This document shows, piece after piece, positions 46,645 to 55,869 of a DNA stretch of 64,000 nt (the first letter of the stretch is position 1; each line of letters begins with the position of its first letter). Made by a program: the position numbers and the translations under genes. The stretch is from positions 44,268-108,267 of the forward strand of contig CAMUHY010000011.1 of NCBI GenBank assembly GCA_947088865.1, written 5' to 3'. This DNA comes from an uncultured Eubacterium sp. (lineage in GTDB: Bacteria > Bacillota > Clostridia > Lachnospirales > Lachnospiraceae). The notes beneath the pieces were generated by a model. That model was not told where the DNA came from. It searched no databases and was given only the letters and a program-made list of their open reading frames with translations.

Positions 46645-48831
46645 ATGGAGGCTCTATTAGTTTTAGTCATTGTGGCAGCGTTGCTTGCACTTGGCTATGC
46701 AGCTTTCAACTTCATCGGAATCAAAAAGATGGATGAAGGAACTGCTCGCATGTCGGAGATTGCGCAGGCAATCCGTGTGGGAGCGAATGCGTTTATCACA
46801 TATGAATACAAAATCATAGCAGTTGTTGTTGTGATTATTTCAGTTGTATTTGCGGTGATATTTACGGTGCAATATGGTTCGTTTAGTTGGGAACCATCCG
46901 TATGTTTTATTATTGGTGTGCTAATGAGCGCAGCCGCAGGTTGGGTTGGCATGAAGATTGCTACGTATTCTAATGTAAGGGTGTCAAACACAGCGCGCTT
47001 GACAAAAAATATTGGTGCGACCTTAAAGGTTGCATTAAAGGGCGGTTCCGTTATGGGACTTTGTGTGGGCGGCTTTGCACTTCTAGGACTGTTTCTTGTC
47101 TATATTATTTTTGGCTATGGCTTGGGACTAATTCGATATGAATTGTTAATTGAAGGACAGCATGTATTTACACAATGTCTTTCATGTTATGCGCTGGGCT
47201 GTTCCATTGTGGCAATGTTTAATCGTGTTGGCGGCGGTATTTATACAAAAGCTGCCGATATGGGAGCAGACCTTGTTGGAAAGACAGAAGCCCATATTCC
47301 AGAAGATGACCCGCGCAATCCAGCTACCATAGCAGATAACGTAGGAGATAATGTAGGAGATGTTGCGGGACTTGGTTCAGACCTGTTGGAATCTTTTGTA
47401 GGAGCAATCGCATCTTCTGTTATCCTTGCAATTAGTTTGGCATTACATGCAGCGGTTGATGCACAGGCATTTATTCCATATGATATCTTACAAAAAATGA
47501 TGTATTTTCCGCTTGTATTTGCCGCACTTGGCTTGATTGCTTCCATACTTGGAGTTGCATTTGTCCTGTTTAAGAAAGGCTCGGATAATCCTCACAGAGA
47601 TTTAAATATCTCTACATGGAGCGCTGCCGCTATTACGATTATTGGTGGATTTATTGCTACGCAGATGATGTTTAGCGGTATGAACTATGACTTAATGGGT
47701 GTTGGATTTAGTATAGGCTGGATTTCGCCATGGGTTGCGGCATCACTTGGCGTTTTAAGCGGTGTTGTGATTGGTGGAATCGCAGAGTATTATACCAGTT
47801 ATGATTATAAACCAACACAGATGATTTCAGAGGCTTCCAAAGAAGGACCGGCACTTACCATCACACAAGGTCTTGCAGTGGGAATGAAATCATGTATGTA
47901 TCCGTTGATTATATTAGGTATTACAACGTATGTCAGTTATGCGGTATCTGGAATGTTTGGCATTGCTATGGCAGCAGTAGGTATGCTTTCTTTTGTATCA
48001 GCAACCGTTTCTGTTGATACATATGGACCTATCTCAGACAATGCCGGCGGTATTGCAGAGATGGCAGAGCTTGAGCCAGAAGTAAGACAGATAACCGATA
48101 AGCTTGATTCTGTCGGCAATACAACGGCGGCTATCGGTAAAGGTTTTGCCATAGGTTCTGCTTCTCTTGCAGCACTCTCACTGATGGTTAGCTTTTTGTA
48201 TGCGTTTCAACCGATAGAAGCAGAGTTGAATTTGAATTTTACAGACCCAAAGATTTTAGCAGGGGCTTTAGTTGGCGGGGCGTTGCCATTTTTGTTTTCA
48301 GGAATGTTGATAGAGGCTGTTGCAAAGGCTGCCAGAAAGATGGTTGAAGAAGTGCGACGCCAGTTTAAAGAAATTCCAGGAATCTTAGAAGGCAAAGCGA
48401 AACCAGATTATAAGACTTGTATTGAAATTTCGTCACAAGGTGCGATTAAAGAAATGAAAATGCCAGCAATTATGGCAATTGTTTTTCCATTGGCATCGGG
48501 TTTTCTCTTTGGACCCTATTTTGTTGGCGGATTGTTAATCGGCGCGACGCTCTCTGCTATTATGCTTGCAATCTTTACAGGCAATGCAGGCGGCGCATGG
48601 GATAATGCTAAAAAATATATTGAGTCTGGAGCGATAAAAGGACAGAAAAAAGGCTCTCCAGCACATGATGCAGCCGTTGTCGGTGATACAGTCGGCGACC
48701 CATTAAAAGATACCGTAGGACCATCACTGGATATTTTAATTAAAATTATGTCTACCGTGTCACTTGTAGCCGCTGTTTTATTCAGCAAATATAATTTATT
48801 AGATTTTATCATGGAAATGTTTAACAAGTAA
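46645..48831 (+). CDS. hppA: Membrane pyrophosphatase, K+-dependent ion pump
   Basis: A 728-residue protein with about 16 transmembrane helices that pumps Na+ and/or H+ while splitting pyrophosphate. Substrate-site motifs are intact: GGGIYTKAADMGADLVGKTE, DDPRNPATIADNVGDNVGD and, near the end, VVGDTVGDPLKDTVGPS. In GNTTAAIGKGFAIGSA the residue after TT is Ala rather than Lys, the mark of the K+-dependent subfamily. Whether Na+ or H+ is pumped cannot be settled by eye; Na+ is likely in clostridia. Monocistronic, with its own promoter and terminator. Confidence 0.95.
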   Translation: MEALLVLVIVAALLALGYAAFNFIGIKKMDEGTARMSEIAQAIRVGANAFITYEYKIIAVVVVIISVVFAVIFTVQYGSFSWEPSVCFIIGVLMSAAAGWVGMKIATYSNVRVSNTARLTKNIGATLKVALKGGSVMGLCVGGFALLGLFLVYIIFGYGLGLIRYELLIEGQHVFTQCLSCYALGCSIVAMFNRVGGGIYTKAADMGADLVGKTEAHIPEDDPRNPATIADNVGDNVGDVAGLGSDLLESFVGAIASSVILAISLALHAAVDAQAFIPYDILQKMMYFPLVFAALGLIASILGVAFVLFKKGSDNPHRDLNISTWSAAAITIIGGFIATQMMFSGMNYDLMGVGFSIGWISPWVAASLGVLSGVVIGGIAEYYTSYDYKPTQMISEASKEGPALTITQGLAVGMKSCMYPLIILGITTYVSYAVSGMFGIAMAAVGMLSFVSATVSVDTYGPISDNAGGIAEMAELEPEVRQITDKLDSVGNTTAAIGKGFAIGSASLAALSLMVSFLYAFQPIEAELNLNFTDPKILAGALVGGALPFLFSGMLIEAVAKAARKMVEEVRRQFKEIPGILEGKAKPDYKTCIEISSQGAIKEMKMPAIMAIVFPLASGFLFGPYFVGGLLIGATLSAIMLAIFTGNAGGAWDNAKKYIESGAIKGQKKGSPAHDAAVVGDTVGDPLKDTVGPSLDILIKIMSTVSLVAAVLFSKYNLLDFIMEMFNK

Positions 48832-48886
48832 GTTTTATTATAAAAGCATTATATGGTATATAATTGTAGAAAATATGGCATTATAT

Positions 48887-48919
48887 TTAGGAGAAGGTAA
48901 AATCTTCTCCTAATTTTTT
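48887..48919 (+). terminator. Intrinsic terminator after hppA
   Basis: TTAGGAGAAG (48887-48896) pairs with CTTCTCCTAA (48904-48913), followed by TTTTTT. Confidence 0.92.
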
Positions 48920-48990
48920 GGTTTAAGAAAAATTATTTTTTGCATATGTAAATAATGGATTCATTTTTTTTGTTTAATTGTAAAAAATAG

Positions 48991-49019
48991 TTGGTGATAT
49001 TTGTAATACATGATATAAT
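48991..49019 (+). promoter_or_regulatory. Promoter of the DJ-1/dacF-type pair
   Basis: Weak -35 TTGGTG (48991-48996), 17-bp spacer, TATAAT (49014-49019), 61 bp before the ATG. Confidence 0.55.
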
Positions 49020-49080
49020 CGCCATATATTTAAGAATGTTTACAGTAATTTTATAGGTTAAGCAAGAATGGGGGATTATA

Positions 49081-49659
49081 ATGAAGGTTACAACATTTTT
49101 GACAGAAGGATTTGAAACAGTAGAAGCGTTGGCTGTTGTTGATATATTAAGAAGAGCAAAGATAAATGTAGATACGGTTTCTATAACTGGAAATCGTCAT
49201 GTTACAAGCGCTCAATCAATTGCAGTCGAGGCGGATACATTGTTTGAAGAAGCAAATTTTGAAGATTCCGATGTTTTATTTTTGCCAGGTGGACCTGGAC
49301 ATACGTCTTATTTAGAACATGCAGGGCTTCTGGAGTTGATTAAAAAACATTATGCACAAGGAAAACGCGTTGCTGCAATCTGTGCCGCACCTAGTATATT
49401 GGGAAAATTAGGGCTGCTGGAAGGAAAAAAAGCCGTTTGTTTTCCGGGATTTGAAAATGATTTAAAAGGAGCTGAGGTATTGGCTGACCGGGTGGTAACA
49501 GATGGCAATATAACGACTTCTAAAGGAATGGGGACATCTTTGGATTTAGGATTAGAGCTTGTGCGTTTATTAGTGGGGCAAGAGGCAGCAAGAAGTTTGT
49601 CAGATTCGACACAATATGGGATTATTTCAATAACTGGTTTGAAGAATCAGCTGGATTGA
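49081..49659 (+). CDS. DJ-1/PfpI-family protein
   Basis: A 192-residue flavodoxin-like protein of the DJ-1/ThiJ branch. Conserved Glu in TEGFETVEAL and the nucleophile elbow AAICAAPSILGKLG with the reactive Cys are present, as is FLPGGPGHTSYLEHA. DJ-1 homologues are linked to oxidative or carbonyl stress; the exact activity is debated. Ribosome-binding site GGGGG lies 6 nt before the ATG. The next gene starts 32 bp after the stop, and the two are probably co-transcribed. Confidence 0.9.
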   Translation: MKVTTFLTEGFETVEALAVVDILRRAKINVDTVSITGNRHVTSAQSIAVEADTLFEEANFEDSDVLFLPGGPGHTSYLEHAGLLELIKKHYAQGKRVAAICAAPSILGKLGLLEGKKAVCFPGFENDLKGAEVLADRVVTDGNITTSKGMGTSLDLGLELVRLLVGQEAARSLSDSTQYGIISITGLKNQLD

Positions 49660-49691
49660 TAAATAAATCAGTCATAACATGGAGATTAATA

Positions 49692-50780
49692 ATGAATGGA
49701 TTTGATGATTATAGTATAGAAGAAATCGCCAGACAAAATGCAAAAAGACGAAAAAGACATGCAATGAAAATGAAAAAATTAAGGCAAAAAAAATTAAGAA
49801 GAATTAAAGCCTTTGTTTTTCTTATCGCTGTTGTTTTTATTATTTGCATTTCTGGCGTTGTGGGGATGATTCGCGGCGGTGACAGTGAGCTGAAAGATTC
49901 TATCAATGAGAGAGAAACATTGCAAGTGGCGGTGAACAATATAAAAATACCCGATATGATACAACAGACAACCATGCCAAAGGTGGAGAAGAGCAATCAT
50001 TATACGAATATTGACAGTGAGAAAGTAAATTCTCCTTATATTTCTTTAATTGATGTGAACAATAATCAATTGATTGCTGGCAGAGAAAGTGAGACAAAAA
50101 TATATCCAGCATCGATGACAAAAGTAATGACGTTGATAGTGGCAGTAGAAAATGTTAAAAATAAAAATGATTCGTATACATTTGGATTTGAGATGTTAAA
50201 CCGATTATTTTTAGAAGATGCATCCGTTGCTGGATTTTTAGAAAATGAAACCATTGATTTTAATGAATTGCTCTATGGATTGATTCTCCCTTCAGGAGCT
50301 GAAGCGGCAGAAGGTCTTGCAGAGCTTATAGCGGGCAGTCAAGATGCATTTGTGGAATTAATGAATAAAAAATGCAGTGAGCTTGGACTGAGCAATACAC
50401 ATTTTATGAATGTATCTGGATTATATGACGACAATCAATATACGACATGTACAGAGATGGCAATGATAATGAATTATGCAATGAGTAATCCAGAGTGCGC
50501 TAAAGTATTGTCAACGTATCAGTATACAACAAAGACGACAGAACAGCATCCAGAAGGTATTTTGCTGACAAGTACAATGTTTAGCAGAATGTATGGAACA
50601 GAAGTTGAGGGAGTGACAATTACGGCAGGCAAGACCGGATATACAAATGAAGCGGGACATTGTATGGTAAGTTATGCGACAAAAGGTGATAATTCTTATA
50701 TATGTGTTACCGCATATGCTTCCAATAAATGGCATTCCATTTTTGATTCCTTTGAGATTTATGGGAATTATTTACCATAA
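49692..50780 (+). CDS. D-alanyl-D-alanine carboxypeptidase (S11 family)
   Basis: Membrane-anchored penicillin-binding carboxypeptidase of 362 residues that trims peptidoglycan pentapeptides. A very basic cytoplasmic N-terminus is followed by one transmembrane helix (about 38-58), a linker and the catalytic domain. Ser141-Met-Thr-Lys144 (PASMTK) is the active site and AGKTGYT is the third motif. The second motif, normally SGN, reads SGA (LPSGAEAAEG). A signal-anchor replaces the cleavable signal of DacA/DacF. Ribosome-binding site TGGAG lies 8 nt before the ATG. Confidence 0.9.
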   Translation: MNGFDDYSIEEIARQNAKRRKRHAMKMKKLRQKKLRRIKAFVFLIAVVFIICISGVVGMIRGGDSELKDSINERETLQVAVNNIKIPDMIQQTTMPKVEKSNHYTNIDSEKVNSPYISLIDVNNNQLIAGRESETKIYPASMTKVMTLIVAVENVKNKNDSYTFGFEMLNRLFLEDASVAGFLENETIDFNELLYGLILPSGAEAAEGLAELIAGSQDAFVELMNKKCSELGLSNTHFMNVSGLYDDNQYTTCTEMAMIMNYAMSNPECAKVLSTYQYTTKTTEQHPEGILLTSTMFSRMYGTEVEGVTITAGKTGYTNEAGHCMVSYATKGDNSYICVTAYASNKWHSIFDSFEIYGNYLP

Positions 50781-50844
50781 ATAATTTTTTGAATACGGCA
50801 CATAATAACATCAAGATAACGTAGATGTTTTCAGGGCGACAAAT

Positions 50845-50877
50845 GCTGTCTTGATAGGTCTATGTTATCAAGACAGC
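50845..50877 (+). terminator. Hairpin between carboxypeptidase and SASP genes
   Basis: GCTGTCTTGATA (50845-50856) pairs perfectly with TATCAAGACAGC (50866-50877). No T-run follows, so it may be a factor-dependent terminator or a regulatory hairpin in front of the spore gene. Confidence 0.6.
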
Positions 50878-50946
50878 AAGAATGTTGTCAGATATAGCTT
50901 TTGTCAATAAAAGTTAACAAAATAAAACTTTTTAGGAGGTGTTATT

Positions 50947-51153
50947 ATGGCAAACTATTCATCAAACAGCAAAACTAAGGGAGAGGCTAAGAGCGCATTA
51001 GATAAGTTCAAAATGGAAGTAGCTTCTGAAATTGGTGTAAACCTTAAGGAAGGTTACAATGGTGACCTTACAGCTGCTGAAGCTGGTTCAGTAGGTGGTA
51101 ATATGGTTAAGAAGATGATTCAAAGACAAGAAGAGCAGATGTCTGGTAAGTAA
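50947..51153 (+). CDS. Small acid-soluble spore protein, alpha/beta type
   Basis: A 68-residue DNA-binding protein that coats and protects spore DNA. The two family helices are clear: ALDKFKMEVASEIGV with the germination-protease-type cleavage region around EVASEIG, and GDLTAAEAGSVGGNMVKKMI. Strong ribosome-binding site TAGGAGG. It should be expressed in the forespore from a sigma-G promoter, which I could not identify with confidence. It is good evidence that the organism can sporulate. Confidence 0.96.
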   Translation: MANYSSNSKTKGEAKSALDKFKMEVASEIGVNLKEGYNGDLTAAEAGSVGGNMVKKMIQRQEEQMSGK

Positions 51154-51191
51154 TTAAAATTTAAGAACTTATATCTATCTTCAATATTTTG

Positions 51192-51223
51192 GCTGTAGTG
51201 TTTTTGCACTACAGCTTTTTTTT
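51192..51223 (+). terminator. Intrinsic terminator after SASP gene
   Basis: GCTGTAGTG (51192-51200), 6-nt loop, CACTACAGC (51207-51215), then eight T. Confidence 0.95.
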
Positions 51224-51234
51224 ATAAATATATA

Positions 51235-51264
51235 TTGTCAACAAAGGAATGGGTGTGATATAAT
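51235..51264 (+). promoter_or_regulatory. Promoter of tig
   Basis: TTGTCA (51235-51240), 18-bp spacer, TATAAT (51259-51264), 83 bp before the tig start. Confidence 0.65.
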
Positions 51265-51346
51265 GGCAACAGTTGTGCTGTGACATTTGAAGAAAGTCCA
51301 AAACAAAGATAAAAAACAAGTGAATTTATGAAAGGAAAAATTTATA

Positions 51347-52642
51347 ATGAGTTGTAAGGTAGAACAGTTAGAAGAAAAAAATATGGTTAAACTTGTAATA
51401 GAAGTTTCATCAGAAACATTTGAGACAGGTTTAAATAAAGCATACAATAAAAATAAGAACAAGATTAATGTGCCTGGTTTTAGAAAAGGCAAGGCTCCAC
51501 GTAAAATGATAGAAAAGTTATATGGAGAGAGCTTTTTCTTTGAAGAAGCAGCCAATATGATTATTCCAGAAGCTTACGCTGAGGCGTATGAGGAGAGCGG
51601 ACTTGATATTGTTTCACAGCCTAAAATTGACGTTGTTCAGTTAGAACAAGGAAAGCCATTTATCTTTGAAGCGCAGGTTGCCGTAAGACCAGAAGTGGAA
51701 TTAGGACAATATAAGGGCGTTGAAATCTCAAAGGTGGATTCTGAAGTTACAGACGCTGATATAGAGGAAGAGTTAAAGAAGGTTCAAGAGCAAAATTCAA
51801 GAATTGTCACCATTGAAGACAGAGCCGTTCAAGACGGCGATATGACCGTTATTGATTTTGAGGGATTTATTGACGGCGAAGCATTTGACGGCGGAAAAGG
51901 CGACAATTATCCTTTGACAATAGGTTCGCATTCATTTATTGACAATTTTGAAGAGCAGCTTATTGGGATGAATATTGGCGATGAGAAAGAGGTTCATGTT
52001 ACATTTCCAGAAAATTATCATGCTGAAAATCTTAAGAGCAAGCCAGCTATGTTTAAAGTAAAAATCAATGAGATTAAGGAAAAATTACTTCCGGATTTGG
52101 ATGATGATTTTGCAAGTGATGTTTCCGATTTTGATACGTTAGATGAATACAAAGAAGATTTAAAGAAGACAATCGGCGAGAAAAAACAGAGCGAAGCAAA
52201 AACAAAAAAGCAAAATGAAGCTGTTGACAAAGCCGTTGAAAATTCAACAATGGATATTCCAAATGCTATGATTGACACACAAGTGCAAAGAATGGTTGAA
52301 GATTTTTCACAGAGACTTCAGCAACAAGGACTTACCATTGAACAATATTTTCAATATACAGGACTTACACCAGAAAAAATTATTGGCGATATGAAGCCTG
52401 AGGCTGAGAGAAGAATTAAAAATAGTTTGGTGCTTGCTGCTGTGGCAAAGGCAGAGAACATAGAAATTTCGGATGATGAATATGAAGAAGAGCTAAAGAA
52501 GATGGCGGAAGCTTATCATATGGACATTGAGAAGATTAAGGAATTGACAGGTGAAGAACAGGCTGGACAGATTAAAGAGGATATGAAAATTCAAAAAGCT
52601 GTTGAGCTTATTGCAGAGGCTGCTGTTGAGAAAGCAGATTAA
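51347..52642 (+). CDS. tig: Trigger factor
   Basis: Ribosome-bound chaperone of 431 residues. The ribosome-docking signature lies in VPGFRKGKAPRKMIEK (about residues 44-60), the FKBP-type prolyl isomerase domain in the middle (VIDFEGFIDGEAFDGGKG, IGMNIGDEK), and a helical substrate-binding C-terminal arm follows. It has its own promoter and leads tig-clpP-clpX-engB, a conserved order in clostridia. A hairpin separates it from clpP. Confidence 0.96.
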   Translation: MSCKVEQLEEKNMVKLVIEVSSETFETGLNKAYNKNKNKINVPGFRKGKAPRKMIEKLYGESFFFEEAANMIIPEAYAEAYEESGLDIVSQPKIDVVQLEQGKPFIFEAQVAVRPEVELGQYKGVEISKVDSEVTDADIEEELKKVQEQNSRIVTIEDRAVQDGDMTVIDFEGFIDGEAFDGGKGDNYPLTIGSHSFIDNFEEQLIGMNIGDEKEVHVTFPENYHAENLKSKPAMFKVKINEIKEKLLPDLDDDFASDVSDFDTLDEYKEDLKKTIGEKKQSEAKTKKQNEAVDKAVENSTMDIPNAMIDTQVQRMVEDFSQRLQQQGLTIEQYFQYTGLTPEKIIGDMKPEAERRIKNSLVLAAVAKAENIEISDDEYEEELKKMAEAYHMDIEKIKELTGEEQAGQIKEDMKIQKAVELIAEAAVEKAD

Positions 52643-52662
52643 TATGGATTGTAAGTAGAGGA

Positions 52663-52688
52663 CTTGTGCCGGCGTATGCAGGCACAAG
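52663..52688 (+). terminator. Hairpin between tig and clpP
   Basis: CTTGTGCC (52663-52670) pairs with GGCACAAG (52681-52688), with an inner GC/GC extension. Only a weak T-rich stretch follows, so partial read-through into clpP is possible. Confidence 0.6.
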
Positions 52689-52755
52689 ATTTCTGTATAT
52701 ATTCTGGACAATTGGTTTATAAATTTGTAAAAAATGGAAATAATGGAGGATTAGT

Positions 52756-53340
52756 ATGAGTTTAATACCTTATGTTGTTGAACAAAATAGTCGTGGAGAA
52801 AGGTCTTATGATATCTATTCAAGATTATTAAAAGACAGAATTGTTTTTTTAGGTGAAGAAGTCAACGATGTATCAGCCAATATTGTTATTGCACAGTTAC
52901 TGTTTTTGGAAGCAGAAGACCCATCAAAAGATATTCATATGTACATTAATAGTCCAGGTGGTTCTGTATCAGCAGGTTTTGCCATTTATGATACAATGCA
53001 GTATATTAAATGTGATGTGTCAACGATATGTATGGGCATGGCTGCAAGTATGGGTGCTTTTTTGTTAGCTGGTGGCGCAAAGGGAAAGCGATTAGCATTG
53101 CCGAATGCAGAGATTATGATTCATCAGCCTTCCGGCGGTGCTAGAGGACAGGAGACTGAAATTAGAATTGTTGCGGAAAATATCTTAAAGACACGTAATA
53201 AGTTAAATGAGATTCTTGCAGCTAATACAGGAAAATCAATAGAAGAGATTGCACGTGATACAGAGCGCGATAATTATATGACTGCATCAGAAGCTTTGGA
53301 ATATGGATTGATAGATAGCATAGTAGAAAAGAGAGCATAA
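52756..53340 (+). CDS. clpP: ATP-dependent Clp protease proteolytic subunit
   Basis: Serine peptidase of 194 residues forming the 14-subunit barrel served by ClpX and ClpA. The catalytic triad is Ser98 (GMAASMGA), His123 (MIHQPSGG) and Asp172 (ERDNYM). GGAGG lies 6 nt before the ATG. It is 19 bp before clpX. Substrates in this genome should include N-degron proteins delivered by ClpS-ClpA. Confidence 0.97.
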   Translation: MSLIPYVVEQNSRGERSYDIYSRLLKDRIVFLGEEVNDVSANIVIAQLLFLEAEDPSKDIHMYINSPGGSVSAGFAIYDTMQYIKCDVSTICMGMAASMGAFLLAGGAKGKRLALPNAEIMIHQPSGGARGQETEIRIVAENILKTRNKLNEILAANTGKSIEEIARDTERDNYMTASEALEYGLIDSIVEKRA

Positions 53341-53359
53341 TATCAGTTAGGAGTAAAGA

Positions 53360-54631
53360 ATGGTTGGAAAGAATATGAATGAAGTGCTTAGATGTTCCTT
53401 CTGTAATAAGTCTCAAAATCAAGTGAAAAAGCTTATAGCAGGGCTTGATGGAACATATATCTGTGATAAATGTGTCAGTATATGTGAAGAAATCCTTGAT
53501 GAAGAGCTGTATAATGAAGATGATGACAGTGTGTATGACGAGTTGGATTTAGATATCAACTTGTTAAAACCAAAAGAAATAAAAGAATTTCTGGATGAGT
53601 ATGTGGTAGGTCAAGATACGGCAAAAAAGGTGTTATCAGTAGCTGTCTATAATCATTATAAGAGGATTCTTTCAGGCAGAAAAGTAGATGTAGAATTACA
53701 AAAGAGTAATATATTGATGTTAGGACCAACAGGTTCAGGCAAAACATTTTTGGCTCAAAATCTTGCTAGAATTTTGAATGTGCCATTTGCTATTGCCGAT
53801 GCAACCACTCTTACAGAGGCAGGTTATGTAGGTGAAGATGTAGAAAATATCCTCTTAAAGGTTATTCAGTCGGCAGAGTACGATGTAGAGAAAGCTCAAT
53901 ATGGTATTGTCTATATTGATGAGATAGATAAGATAACAAAAAAATCAGAAAATGTATCTATAACAAGAGATGTTTCCGGCGAGGGCGTTCAGCAGGCATT
54001 GCTTAAAATTCTTGAGGGGACAGTTGCGTCTGTTCCGCCTCAAGGAGGAAGAAAGCATCCACAGCAAGAGTTGATACCTATTGATACAACAAATATTTTG
54101 TTTATTTGTGGTGGAGCATTTGATGGACTAGAAAAAATTATTGAGTCCAGAATGGATAAAAGTTCCATTGGATTTAATGCACAGATTAAAGAAAAAAAGG
54201 ATGCCAATGTAGGAGAGATGTTTTCTCAAGTACTTCCGCAAGACCTTATAAAGTATGGTTTAATACCAGAGTTTGTAGGCCGAGTTCCTGTTGTTGTCTC
54301 TTTGGATTCATTGGATGAAGATGCGCTTGTACGTATTTTAAAAGAGCCAAAGAATGCAATTATCAAACAGTATAAAGCATTGTTTTCACTTGACGAGGTT
54401 GACCTTGACTTTACAAATGATGCTATTATTGCTGTTGCAAAAAAGAGTTTTGAGCGCAAGACAGGTGCAAGAGGCTTACGGTCTATCTTGGAAAATGTAA
54501 TGAATGATGTTATGTATACCATTCCTTCAGATAATACGATTGCAAAGTGTATTATTACAAAAGAAGCTGTTGAGGGAACAGCAAAGCCGTTGATTGAGTA
54601 CAGAACAGATATTGTGGGGAAAGAAGCATAA
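53360..54631 (+). CDS. clpX: ATP-dependent Clp protease ATPase subunit ClpX
   Basis: Single AAA+ unfoldase of 423 residues. The N-terminal zinc finger uses Cys12, Cys15, Cys35 and Cys38. Walker A is GPTGSGKT and Walker [11 protein letters not shown]; the pore loop GYVGED and the ClpP-docking IGF (SSIGFNAQ) are visible. It partners with ClpP. The Lon gene often found after clpX is absent here; engB starts 2 bp after the stop. Confidence 0.97.
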   Translation: MVGKNMNEVLRCSFCNKSQNQVKKLIAGLDGTYICDKCVSICEEILDEELYNEDDDSVYDELDLDINLLKPKEIKEFLDEYVVGQDTAKKVLSVAVYNHYKRILSGRKVDVELQKSNILMLGPTGSGKTFLAQNLARILNVPFAIADATTLTEAGYVGEDVENILLKVIQSAEYDVEKAQYGIVYIDEIDKITKKSENVSITRDVSGEGVQQALLKILEGTVASVPPQGGRKHPQQELIPIDTTNILFICGGAFDGLEKIIESRMDKSSIGFNAQIKEKKDANVGEMFSQVLPQDLIKYGLIPEFVGRVPVVVSLDSLDEDALVRILKEPKNAIIKQYKALFSLDEVDLDFTNDAIIAVAKKSFERKTGARGLRSILENVMNDVMYTIPSDNTIAKCIITKEAVEGTAKPLIEYRTDIVGKEA

Positions 54632-54633
54632 AG

Positions 54634-55224
54634 ATGATTATAAAAAAAGTAAATCTGGATATTGTTATCGGCGTCACAAGTAAGATTCCGGAAACAACCA
54701 TGATGGAAGTTGCTTTTGCAGGCAAATCCAATGTGGGAAAATCCTCGCTTATCAATGCTTTAATCAATCGAAAATCATATGCAAGAATATCCTCACAGCC
54801 AGGCAAGACGCAGACAATTAACTATTATAATATTAATGATAGTATATTTCTTGTTGATTTGCCAGGCTATGGGTATGCAAATGCCAATGAAGCCATCAAA
54901 GCAAAGTGGGGCAAGATGGTTGAACGGTATTTAAAAAACTCTCGTTCATTAAAACAAATTTTTCTTCTTATAGATATTCGTCATAATCCTTCAGCAAATG
55001 ATGTGATGATGTATCAATGGATTATAAGCAATGGATATCGTCCAGTGATTATTGCCACAAAGATGGATAAGCTGAAAAGAAGTCAGATTGATAAGCATAT
55101 AAAAGAAATTAAAATAGGGCTTGGTATGGAAAAAGATGATTTGCTTATCCCTGTTTCGTCAGAGACAAAGCAAAACATCGACAAAATATGGGAATATATT
55201 GAATCATTGAATGTGTCTGAATAA
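54634..55224 (+). CDS. engB: Ribosome-biogenesis GTPase EngB/YsxC
   Basis: Small TRAFAC GTPase of 196 residues needed for late 50S assembly. G1 GKSNVGKSS, G2/G3 region QPGKTQTINYY and VDLPGYGYA, and G4 TKMDK are all present. It is tightly linked to clpX and ends the tig cluster. The stop is followed by the conserved-loop hairpin at 55250-55292, which probably terminates the transcript. Confidence 0.96.
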   Translation: MIIKKVNLDIVIGVTSKIPETTMMEVAFAGKSNVGKSSLINALINRKSYARISSQPGKTQTINYYNINDSIFLVDLPGYGYANANEAIKAKWGKMVERYLKNSRSLKQIFLLIDIRHNPSANDVMMYQWIISNGYRPVIIATKMDKLKRSQIDKHIKEIKIGLGMEKDDLLIPVSSETKQNIDKIWEYIESLNVSE

Positions 55225-55249
55225 AAAAATGATTTTAACCTCATCAAGG

Positions 55250-55292
55250 AAGTCCCCCACTTCAATGCTGCAAAGGCATAAGTGGGGGACTT
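55250..55292. repeat. Hairpin with conserved inner segment, copy 2
   Basis: A perfect 13-bp outer stem AAGTCCCCCACTT / AAGTGGGGGACTT around CAATGCTGCAAAGGCAT, in which ATGC pairs with GCAT. The inner segment is the same as at 36914-36930 but for one base, although the outer stems differ at several paired positions. It lies between convergent engB and DUF4364 genes. Confidence 0.75.
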
Positions 55293-55301
55293 GCTGTACG
55301 A

Positions 55302-55820
55302 TTATTTTACTTGCATTAAATGTTTCATAATAAATTCATATATATCAGCACTTGAATTTTTCCAGTTTGCGCACATAATATCCGCTTGATGTTCAAGAGG
55401 AACACTAATATTTAATTCAATTAAATTGGTATTGCCTTCTTTTACCATACAATGGACGACATAATCGCCGTCCGTTGTGCGATGGTAATCGGAGGTGGTG
55501 CCAATTTCTTTTTTTAATTCGTAATGATGTTCCACTAGATAAGAATTGATATCTTCTTTTACCTCAATGGATAGTTTGTTTGAGAAAAAAGTTATCGTTT
55601 CCATAGCTTCATCGGTTAATACATATTGTGTGCTGTTTCTATGTATCATTTCACGGATAAAATTATCGGTAAGTAAAGAATTAATAGCTTCTTGTATTGT
55701 GAAATAAGTTGTATATTGTTTTTCCAAAAAAAAGTTTGTTATCTGTGTATTTGACAATGGAAAACTAACTTTATTTAACATATAAAGAATCATAAGTTTG
55801 TAAAGAGTTTTCGTATCCAT
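55302..55820 (-). CDS. DUF4364 family protein
   Basis: A 172-residue protein with an N-terminal winged-helix-like part (KLMILYMLNKVSFPLSNTQI, TTYFTIQEAINSLLTDNFI, STQYVLTDEAMETI) and a C-terminal strand-rich domain with DYVVHCMVKEGNTNLIEL. DUF4364 proteins are common in Clostridia and look like transcription regulators, but none has a known target to my knowledge. The start ATG has only a distant AAGGA. It is 49 bp downstream of the malic enzyme gene on the same strand and could be co-transcribed. Confidence 0.85.
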   Translation of the reverse strand: MDTKTLYKLMILYMLNKVSFPLSNTQITNFFLEKQYTTYFTIQEAINSLLTDNFIREMIHRNSTQYVLTDEAMETITFFSNKLSIEVKEDINSYLVEHHYELKKEIGTTSDYHRTTDGDYVVHCMVKEGNTNLIELNISVPLEHQADIMCANWKNSSADIYEFIMKHLMQVK

Positions 55821-55869
55821 ATTTTAGTGTATTGTTCCTTATATAATGTGATTAATAGTTGCGAGAAAT

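Noticed and set aside
47241-47546. Minus-strand frames opposite hppA
   Set aside because: Antisense shadows of a conserved gene; no start signals and no family resemblance.
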